Below are positions 17,546 through 24,614 of a DNA stretch of 64,000 bases, piece by piece. The stretch spans positions 40,655 through 104,654 of the forward strand of contig DASZRT010000069.1 of NCBI GenBank assembly GCA_035549075.1. The letters run 5' to 3'. The translations under genes were made by a program, and so were the position numbers. Numbering within the stretch: position 1 is the stretch's first letter; each line of letters opens with the position of its first letter. The notes beneath the pieces are model-generated. The model ran no database searches, was not told where the DNA came from, and saw nothing but the letters and a program-made list of their open reading frames with translations. The DNA is from DASZFV01 sp035549075. Its GTDB lineage: Bacteria > Myxococcota_A > Polyangia > Fen-1088.

Positions 17546-18562
17546 ATGATCAACGCGGCACGTGTGCCCATGGAAGATTCGCAGTTGCTCGACGCGTACT
17601 CGCAGACGGTGACGTCGGTCGCCGAGCAGGTGAGCGGCGCCGTCGTGAAGATCGAGGTGCGCGGCGCGCCGCTCGATCCGCGCGACCCGCGCGCCAAAGG
17701 TCAGCGGCGCAGCCCCGGCGGTCCGCCCGGACAAGAGCCCGGCGGCAGCGGCTCCGGCTTCGTCGTGACGCCCGACGGCTACGTCCTCACGAACAGCCAC
17801 GTCGTCAGCGGCGCCAAGCGCATCAGCGTCGTGTTCCAAGGCGGCGAGCGCGAGTCGGCGAGCCTCGTCGGCGACGACCCGGCAACCGACCTCGCCGTCG
17901 TGCGCGTCGACGGCTCGCACCTGCCGACGCTCTCGTTCGCGAGCTCGTCGGACCTGCGTGTCGGCCAGATCGCCATCGCCGTCGGCAACCCGTACGGCTT
18001 CGATTGCACCGTCACCGCCGGCGTCGTGAGCGCGCTCGGCCGTTCGTTGCGCACGCAATCTGGCCACCTCGTCGACGACGTCATTCAAACCGACGCCGCC
18101 CTCAACCCCGGCAACTCGGGCGGCCCGCTCGTCGACGCCCGCGGCCAGGTCATCGGCGTCAACACGGCGATGATCATGCCCGCGCAAGGCATCTGCTTCG
18201 CCATCGCCAGCAACACCGCGAGCTTCGTCATGAGCAAGCTCATCCACGAGGGCCGCATCCGCCGCGCCTACCTCGGCGTCGCCGGCCAGAACGTCCCGCT
18301 GCACCGGCGCGTCGTTCGTTTCCACGGCCTGCCCAACGAGAGCGGCGTCTTCGTCGTCTCGACCGAGCCCGACAGCCCCGCCGCCCGCGCCGACCTCCGC
18401 GACGGCGACCTCATCGTCGCCTACGGCGACAAGCCCGTCGCCGGCATTGACGATCTCCACAAGCTGCTCACCGAAGAGCAAGCCGGCGTCGGCTCGACGA
18501 TGACCATCATCCGCAACCTCGAGAAGAAAACGCTGACCGTGGAACCGACGTTGCGTCGGTAA
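17546..18562 (+). CDS. HtrA/DegP-type serine protease with one PDZ domain
   Basis: A 338-residue trypsin-like protease with the catalytic triad visible as H85 (TNSHVV), D115 (ATDLAVV) and S191 (NPGNSGGPL), followed by one PDZ domain (about residues 250-335, with SGVFVVSTEPDSPAARADLRDGD). HtrA proteins degrade misfolded proteins. This one has no signal peptide or membrane anchor at the ATG at 17546 (preceded by GAGAGGGAAG), which is unusual for the family and implies a cytoplasmic location or an unseen export route. A strong terminator follows. Confidence 0.88.
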   Translation: MINAARVPMEDSQLLDAYSQTVTSVAEQVSGAVVKIEVRGAPLDPRDPRAKGQRRSPGGPPGQEPGGSGSGFVVTPDGYVLTNSHVVSGAKRISVVFQGGERESASLVGDDPATDLAVVRVDGSHLPTLSFASSSDLRVGQIAIAVGNPYGFDCTVTAGVVSALGRSLRTQSGHLVDDVIQTDAALNPGNSGGPLVDARGQVIGVNTAMIMPAQGICFAIASNTASFVMSKLIHEGRIRRAYLGVAGQNVPLHRRVVRFHGLPNESGVFVVSTEPDSPAARADLRDGDLIVAYGDKPVAGIDDLHKLLTEEQAGVGSTMTIIRNLEKKTLTVEPTLRR

Positions 18563-18590
18563 GAGAAGGCGACCGCGAGACGCCGTCAAC

Positions 18591-18632
18591 ACGGCCCCGG
18601 TGCGACGAACGGTCGCACCGGGGCCGTTTTTC
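18591..18632 (+). terminator. Strong intrinsic terminator after htrA-like gene
   Basis: A perfect 16-bp inverted repeat (18591-18606 with 18612-18627) with a 5-base loop, followed by a run of Ts. It ends the htrA-like transcript. The open frame of the truncated Rhs gene begins inside this hairpin. Confidence 0.9.
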
Positions 18633-19511
18633 AGCGTCGCCACGGCGACGGCCCTCGGCGCCGACGCGACGCCGTCGGCGACCTTGCCCGCGATCTCGTG
18701 GACCGCGGCGCCTCCCACCGGTCCGTCGCTCGCGACGCAGGGCTGGATCGGCGCGCCCGCGCACCAGGCCACGGTCACGGGCCTCGTTCCGATCACGGTG
18801 GCGGCCGGCACGACGCTGACAGCGGGGACGTTGACCTACTGGCCGATGGCTTCGCCCGATCAGGTGCACACGCTCTCGACGACCGTCACCGGCGGCCCAG
18901 GCGCGACGCTCGCGACGCTCGACACGACGACGCTGTCGAACGGCTCGTGGGTCATCCAGCTCGACGCGACCGACGACGGCGGCCACCAGCAGGTGAGCTC
19001 CGTCGCCGTCACCGTCAGCGGTGACTACAAGCCCGGCCGCGTCGTCGTCGAGGTCACCGACCTGACCATCCCGGTCACGGGCATCCCCATCACGGTGGGT
19101 CGTCGCTACGACAGCCTCGAGAAAGACAACGTCGGCGACTTCGGCCACGGTTGGTCGCTGACCCTCGGCCACCCGAAGCTCGAGGTCGACCCCGCCCACA
19201 ACGTGACGATCACGATGCCCGACAACCGGCGCGTGACGTTCTACTTCCAAGCGTCGTCGGTGACCCCGAGCATCACGTTCGCGTGGCTCTACGGTCCGGG
19301 CTACGTCCCCGAGGCGGGCACGTTCGGGACGCTCACCGCAGATGGATGTCCGCTCATGGTCGTGTCGGGTGGGCAGCTCGTCTGCTCGAAGAAAGCTCGC
19401 TCGAGTACGCGCCGACGACCTACACGTACACCGATCCGTACGGCCGCGTGTTCACGATGGCAGCGACGGGCGAGCTCAAGTCGATCAAAGATCGCCAGCA
19501 AAACACGCTGA
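18600..19511 (+). pseudogene. Rhs/YD-repeat protein, 5'-truncated N-terminal part
   Basis: This frame encodes the region that normally precedes the Rhs shell: Ig-like strands, then FTD-type sequence (VEVTDLTIPVTGIPITVGRRYDS, GDFGHGWSLTL), then VSGGQLVC. The only start is a GTG inside the htrA terminator hairpin with no ribosome-binding site, and there is no signal peptide. The true 5' end therefore appears lost. After VSGGQLVC at 19385 the homology jumps to the frame one base back (LEESSLEYAPTTYTYT); the rest of this frame is meaningless. Loss of one C near 19385 explains the break. It is either a decayed gene or a sequencing error. Confidence 0.7.
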
Positions 19512-22500
19512 CGTTCTCGCCTTCGGGCATCACGAGCAGCGCCGGTGTCAGCGTCACGTTCGAGCGCGACGGCAACGGCCGCATCACGAAGGTGACGAGC
19601 CCGCTCGTCGACGCGACCACGGGTTCCGTGGTCTACACCTACGAGTACGACGCCAACGGCGACCTCACCAAGGTCAACTTACCCGACGACGGCAACGGCC
19701 CCGGCCACATCGACTACGCGTACGCCGATCATCGGTTGCTCACGACAAAGGACCCGAACGGCCATTTCGCACGAACGTCAACCTACGACGGCGACGGCCG
19801 CCTGCAGACCGACGCCGACGCCGTCGGCAACGCGACCTCGTACGCCTACGACCTGACGGCGCACACGACGACCATCACCAACCCAGACGACGGCGTCGTC
19901 ACCCAGACGTTCGACGATCGCGGTCTGCTGACGAAAGAGGTCGATCCGCTCGGTCGTACGACCCAGCACACCTACGACGACAACCGGAACGAGCTCACCC
20001 GCACGAACGCCCTCAACGAGGTCACCACGATGACCTACGACGGCAGCGGCAATCAAACATCGATCCAGAACGGTCGCGGTGAGACGACCCACATCACGTA
20101 CAACTCGTTCTCCGAGCCGCTCACGAGCACCGACCCGGCGGGCCACACGACGACGATCGGCTACGACTCGTCGGGCATCCCGACGAAGTTCAGCGATGAG
20201 GTTGGAACTCTCGCGACCTTCACGTCGTCCGACCACGGGTTGCCGCTGACGGTGACCGACGTCGCCGGAAACACGGCGTACCTGACGTACGACGCGGTCG
20301 GCAATCTGACCGCGCGAACCGACCGCCTCTCGCGCGTCACCAAGAGCAGCTACGACGGCACGGGCCGACTCTCGACGAGCACCGACGCACGCGGCGGCGT
20401 GACGAGCTACTTCTACTCGCTGCGCGGCCTTCGATCGCGAATGACAGACGCTTCAGGCCTCATCGGCCACCAGGCGTACGTCTACGGGTATGACCAGAAC
20501 GGCAACCTGACGAGCGAGACGTCCGACGAGGGCCGTACGACGACATACGCTTTCGACGCGATCAACCACCTGACGCAGGTCCAGCACCCTGACCTCACGA
20601 CGACCGGTTACACGCGTGACTTCCGCGGCAACCCGCTGACCACGACGGACGAGATCGGCCGGCTGACGACGTACGAGTACGACAAAGCCGGCCAGCTCAC
20701 CAAGACGACGTTCCCCGACGGGACGTTCACCACGCGCGCCTACGACGACCTCGGTCGCCCGCAGACCGCGACCGACGAGCGCGGCAACGCCACCACGTAC
20801 GAGTACGAAACCGGCTGCGGCTGCGCCGAGCGGGTGACAAAGGTGACCGACCCGCTCGGCCACGCGACGACGACCACGTACGACGCCGTCGGTCGCCGCG
20901 CGACCGTCATCGACGCGAACGACCACACGACCAGCTACGGTTACGATACCCGTGGTCATCTGACGACGACGACCTATGCCGACGCGACGAGCGAGAGCGA
21001 CGGCTACGACACCCGCGGGCGCCGCACGAGCCACACCGATCAGATGGGTTCGGTCACCCAGTACGGTTACGACGCCGAAGGCCAGCTGACGTCGGTGACT
21101 GATGCCCTGAACCACGTCACGAGCTACACCTACGACGGCAACGGCAACCTAACGACTGTCACCGACGCCAACAGCCATACGACGAGCTACGGCTACGATG
21201 CACTGAACCGAAAATCGTCTCGTACGCTGCCTCTCGGCATGACCGAGACATTCGCCTACAACATGTACGGCGACCAGACCGGTCATACGGACTTCAAGGG
21301 CAAGACGACCACGATGACCTACGACGGTCTGAGCCGCTTGCTCACAAAGGTCCCAGACGCGGCTCTCAGCGAACCGACCATCACGTTCGGCTACAACCTG
21401 ACCGGCACGCGCGCTTCGATGGCCGACGCCAGCGGCACGACGACCTACGCCTACGACCAGCGCGACCGCCTCAAGACCAAAGCGACGCCAGCCGGGACTT
21501 TGACGTACACTTACGACCCGGCGGGAAACGTGGCGTCGATCAAGTCGTCGAACGCGAACGGAACGGACGTGGCGTACAGCTGGGACGCCGCGAACGAGCT
21601 CGTCACCGTCACAGACAACCGGGCGGGCGGCGTGACGACGTCGGCGTATACCGCCACCGGACGGCCGAGCGGGTTGACACAGCCGAGCGGCGTGGGAGCG
21701 ACGTACAGCTACGACTTGCGAGATCGGGTGACGTCGCTTGAGTGGGCTCACAGTACGAACCCCGCGTTCGGAAGCTGGTCGTATGGATTCAACGGCCGAG
21801 GCCAGCGAACGAGCGTCACCGACGCCACCGGCCGGCACGTCGCATACGGATACGACGCGGTCTCGCGTCTCGTCAGCGAGACCATTGCGGCCGACCCGCG
21901 CGGAGCGATCGGCAACGGCGAGATCGACTATTCGCTAGATCCGACAGGCAATCGTCTGTCGCGGACATCCACGCTCGCGGCCGTCGGCGGGCAGACGTTC
22001 ACCTACGACTCCAACGACCAACTCGGCAGCGACACCTACGACCTAAACGGCAACACGACAGCCTCGGACGGCCACGCGTTCGCGTACGACTTCGAAAACC
22101 GTCTGAAGTCAAAGGACGCGGGCGCCGTGACGATCGTCTACGACGGCGACGGGAACCGAGTTGCAAAGACCGCGGGAGGCGTCACGACGAAGTATCTGAT
22201 CGACGACGTAAATCCGACGGGCTACCTGCAAGTTCTTGAAGAGGTGAGAGGTGGATCGGTACAGACCGAGTACACGTACGGTACGATGCTTGTGAGCCAG
22301 AACCGGGCGGTCGGAGGGGCCAGTCAGACGAGTTACTACGGCTACGATGCCCACGGAAACGTCACGTTTCTGACGGACGCTGCGGGCGCGGTGACGGACA
22401 CGTACGACTACGACGCATGGGGGAGCGTGGTCGGACAGTCCGAGACGACGCCGAACACACGGCTGTTTGATGGGGAGGAAGTGGATCCGGACCTCGGGCT

Positions 22501-23041
22501 CGTCAATCTGCGGGCACGGCTGTACAAGCCGATCACGGGGCGGTTCTTGACGATTGATCCGCTGGATGGAGTTGCCGGCTCCTTCGTGGTTGCAGGTACA
22601 GCAGGGGATGTTTCACGAGAAGCCGCAACTACCTCGCCCTTCGTCAATGCAGTTCTGGATCTCACTCCGCGTGACGTAGTCGGGCCCCGCGTTCGCGGAC
22701 AGCGCTATCTTTTCGCTGCCGGTGATCCTGTATCGAAGTTCGACCCGACGGGATTGAGCGAGGCCACGGCTGATGCGTTCTTCGAATTCGCGATAAGCCG
22801 TCCTCTCGTGACGGTCGCCTTCGTCGGGTCGGCAGCGGTGACAGCCGGTGGCATCGTGGTGTTGGCCAGTAAGATCAAGGAGAGGATCTGCGAGAACGGG
22901 TACCAGACTGATTTGGCAACGTGCAGGGAGCTTCCCGATCCTGCGGCCCGCGCTCGATGCTACGCCTCAGCCCTGGATCGAAAGAACGCTTGCTTGAAGG
23001 ATCAGCCGCTGCCGCCATTGCAGGGATGGCCCGGATGGTGA
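19385..23041 (+). CDS. Rhs/YD-repeat core with C-terminal polymorphic-toxin-like tip
   Basis: An open frame of 1,218 residues from the frameshift point (the frame is open from 19151). It contains more than 25 YD repeats (patterns like YDxxGxLTxxTDxxGxxTxYxY), then the conserved Rhs core end (RLFDGEEVDPDLGLVNLRAR and GRFLTIDP), an unusual insert of about 45 residues, and the autoproteolysis-site motif DPTGL at 22741-22755. The tip after it is 94 residues: one hydrophobic segment and a tail with four cysteines. Such tips are usually toxins in contact-dependent competition. The YD shell is typical of an encapsulating cocoon. It overlaps the next gene by 4 to 7 bases. Confidence 0.85.
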   Translation, partial: LEESSLEYAPTTYTYTDPYGRVFTMAATGELKSIKDRQQNTLTFSPSGITSSAGVSVTFERDGNGRITKVTSPLVDATTGSVVYTYEYDANGDLTKVNLPDDGNGPGHIDYAYADHRLLTTKDPNGHFARTSTYDGDGRLQTDADAVGNATSYAYDLTAHTTTITNPDDGVVTQTFDDRGLLTKEVDPLGRTTQHTYDDNRNELTRTNALNEVTTMTYDGSGNQTSIQNGRGETTHITYNSFSEPLTSTDPAGHTTTIGYDSSGIPTKFSDEVGTLATFTSSDHGLPLTVTDVAGNTAYLTYDAVGNLTARTDRLSRVTKSSYDGTGRLSTSTDARGGVTSYFYSLRGLRSRMTDASGLIGHQAYVYGYDQNGNLTSETSDEGRTTTYAFDAINHLTQVQHPDLTTTGYTRDFRGNPLTTTDEIGRLTTYEYDKAGQLTKTTFPDGTFTTRAYDDLGRPQTATDERGNATTYEYETGCGCAERVTKVTDPLGHATTTTYDAVGRRATVIDANDHTTSYGYDTRGHLTTTTYADATSESDGYDTRGRRTSHTDQMGSVTQYGYDAEGQLTSVTDALNHVTSYTYDGNGNLTTVTDANSHTTSYGYDALNRKSSRTLPLGMTETFAYNMYGDQTGHTDFKGKTTTMTYDGLSRLLTKVPDAALSEPTITFGYNLTGTRASMADASGTTTYAYDQRDRLKTKATPAGTLTYTYDPAGNVASIKSSNANGTDVAYSWDAANELVTVTDNRAGGVTTSAYTATGRPSGLTQPSGVGATYSYDLRDRVTSLEWAHSTNPAFGSWSYGFNGRGQRTSVTDATGRHVAYGYDAVSRLVSETIAADPRGAIGNGEIDYSLDPTGNRLSRTSTLAAVGGQTFTYDSNDQLGSDTYDLNGNTTASDGHAFAYDFENRLKSKDAGAVTIVYDGDGNRVAKTAGGVTTKYLIDDVNPTGYLQVLEEVRGGSVQTEYTYGTMLVSQNRAVGGASQTSYYGYDAHGNVTFLTDAAGAVTDTYDYDAWGSVVGQSETTPNTRLFDGEEVDPDLGLVNLRARLYKPITGRFLTIDPLDGVAGSFVVAGTAGDVSREAATTSPFVNAVLDLTPRDVVGPRVRGQRYLFAAGDPVSKFDPTGLSEATADAFFEFAISRPLVTVAFVGSAAVTAGGIVVLASKIKERICENGYQTDLATCRELPDPAARARCYASALDRKNACLKDQPLPPLQGWPGW

Positions 23042-23553
23042 GGCGCAAGCGAGGGGGCGTGCGCATCTCGAGGGCTAGAGCGGGCGTAGAGGGAGGCTGG
23101 TTTTGCGATGTGTCGTCAAGTGACTCGCGGGTACCCAGCGGGAGGATCTTCGGTGAGGACAAAGGACAAGCTTTGCAGCTTGCGGCTCGGTACGTGTCGT
23201 CAATGACTACCGGCGATGAGGACGCCGCCGCTGCGGTGGACGTGGACAAATCACGGGGCCGGACGGGAGTCGTTGCGTCCCTCGTCCCGACAAAGGATGG
23301 GTTTCGCTTAATTCTGGACGATGTGGAAGCAGTCGAAATGGAGGGATCAATGACCTGGCGGTCAGTTCGACTTTTCAGCCATCGCGACTTCGTTGAGACC
23401 AGACCTGCCAAGGTGACAAAGGAAGAACTCGCTTCCGTCGGCGGCATGCTGCTTGCTCGCCTTCGTGCGCTGGAGATCACCAAGGCAGCCGGACATGGAA
23501 GTAGCCCGCAGAACCCGAGATCGAAAGTAACGAAATCCAAGCGTGAGGTGTAA
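23035..23553 (+). CDS. Candidate immunity protein for the Rhs tip (DUF6968-like)
   Basis: A 172-residue soluble protein whose start codons (ATG 23035 or GTG 23038) overlap the stop of the Rhs gene, the usual place for a cognate immunity gene. The middle has WFCDVSSSDSR and GEDKGQALQLAARYV, resembling DUF6968 proteins, which occur beside polymorphic toxins. The C-terminus is basic (SKVTKSKREV). Base composition and codon use are less GC-biased than the housekeeping genes, as in the Rhs tip, suggesting a shared recent arrival. An immunity role is an inference from position. Confidence 0.6.
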   Translation: MVRRKRGGVRISRARAGVEGGWFCDVSSSDSRVPSGRIFGEDKGQALQLAARYVSSMTTGDEDAAAAVDVDKSRGRTGVVASLVPTKDGFRLILDDVEAVEMEGSMTWRSVRLFSHRDFVETRPAKVTKEELASVGGMLLARLRALEITKAAGHGSSPQNPRSKVTKSKREV

Positions 23554-23564
23554 CGCTTCAGCTA

Positions 23565-23990
23565 GGAGCCTGTCGGGGTAAGGCGGCCTGAGCGCCGGCG
23601 GCGTGGGCGGAGAAGGATCGACAGTGGATCGGGGCTGTGATCGTCTTCGAAGATGAGCAAGACATTCCGGCCGTACTCACCTGGCCAGGCCTTTCTTCTG
23701 CCGCCGTCACCGCTGGACTGGCTGCCGGAGGACCACCTCGCGCGCTTCATCATGGATGTGGTGAAGAAGCTGGATCTGGCGGTGGTGTACCAGCGATACG
23801 AAGGCGACCTGCGCGGGTACCCGCCTTACCACCCGCAAATGATGGTGGCGCTGCTGCTGTACGGGTACTGCGTCGGCGTGCCGTCATCGTGGAAGATCGA
23901 GAAGAAGACCCACGAGGACATCGCGTTCCGTGTCATCGCCGGTGGCGCGCAGCCTGACCACTCGTCGGTCTCGGAGTTTCGTCGTGTTCA
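23565..23990 (+). mobile_element. Remnant of an IS1182-like insertion sequence
   Basis: Family-like transposase sequence runs from 23653 to about 23990 and then stops abruptly; the DDE catalytic core and the right end are missing. The left end probably lies near 23565-23600, where sequence character changes after the immunity gene. I could not find a matching terminal repeat to the right. Confidence 0.6.
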
Positions 23991-24168
23991 CCCTCACGAA
24001 AGCGTCCTCGGCGTGGTGCTGAAAATATTGGTCCCTGGCACCGCGGCTGCCTCTGATTGGTCCGGGGCGGAAGGGGTTCTGATCGAGGGAGGAGGCCTCG
24101 GCTTGTCCGTAACGAAATCGTTGGAGCAGGACGACGACGTGGTCTTTGTGCGACGGGGCTCTCGATGA
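23653..24168 (+). pseudogene. Truncated IS1182-family transposase
   Basis: The N-terminal 115 residues match the IS1182/IS5-superfamily transposase start: RPYSPGQAFLLPPSPLDWLPEDHLARF, YPPYHPQMMVALLLYGY, and QPDHSSVSEFRR. A complete member would be about 450-500 residues with a DDE triad. Here the match ends after EFRR, and the frame continues for some 55 unrelated residues to a stop at 24168. It cannot transpose. It marks past mobile-element activity beside the Rhs tip. Confidence 0.85.
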
Positions 24169-24182
24169 GCGCGCGCCATTAA

Positions 24183-24593
24183 ATGACGGATCTCGACGCA
24201 GAGCCAGCGCGGGCCTTGTCGGCGCACGAGCGTGCAATCCTCGAACGGTTGTTCGAGCCGCGGTTTCCGGGGCGTGAGGAGCTGCGGGCGCAGCTCGACG
24301 GGCTTGTCGTGCGGCCGCTCGATGATGAAGGGTGTCTGAAGTTCGAGGTTCGCGCTGGGGCGCCGCGGGCGCGGGTGCGGCATCCGATCCCGACAGAAGG
24401 GGAGGGGCGGGACGATCAGGGAGGCGTCACGCATGTGGAGCTTCATGTCGTCGACGGGCTTCTGCGCGCGCTGACGCTTTGGAGCGAAGCTTCGCCGGTC
24501 GCGCGCGGGTTGCCGGCGGTCGAGGGGATGAAGGTGTTTGCGGCTTACAGTGAGGACGCGGGCGTCTGGAACAGCGACGAGCGGTTCTTGTGA
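24183..24593 (+). CDS. Small protein, DUF6984-like
   Basis: A 136-residue protein with the N-terminal pattern LSAHERAILERLFEPRFPGREELRAQLDG, like DUF6984 proteins of unknown function, and the later pattern GGVTHVELHVVDGLLRALTLWSE. It is soluble with no signal peptide. It sits just after the transposase remnant, and no clear ribosome-binding site precedes its ATG, so the N-terminus could have been affected by the rearrangement. It may be co-transcribed with the M50 protease gene 21 bases downstream. Confidence 0.6.
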   Translation: MTDLDAEPARALSAHERAILERLFEPRFPGREELRAQLDGLVVRPLDDEGCLKFEVRAGAPRARVRHPIPTEGEGRDDQGGVTHVELHVVDGLLRALTLWSEASPVARGLPAVEGMKVFAAYSEDAGVWNSDERFL

Positions 24594-24614
24594 GCCAGAA
24601 CGGAGGCTGAGCGC

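Noticed and set aside
19378..19395. Programmed -1 ribosomal frameshift in the Rhs gene
   Set aside because: The codons (TCG AAG AAA) do not form a standard X-XXY-YYZ slippery site, and no clear downstream pseudoknot is visible. Single-base loss explains it more simply.
24036..24051. Sigma-54-like promoter TGGCAC-N5-CTGC before the DUF6984-like gene
   Set aside because: The -12 box lacks the TTGC match and the site lies in junk after the broken transposase. Chance occurrence is likely at this GC content.
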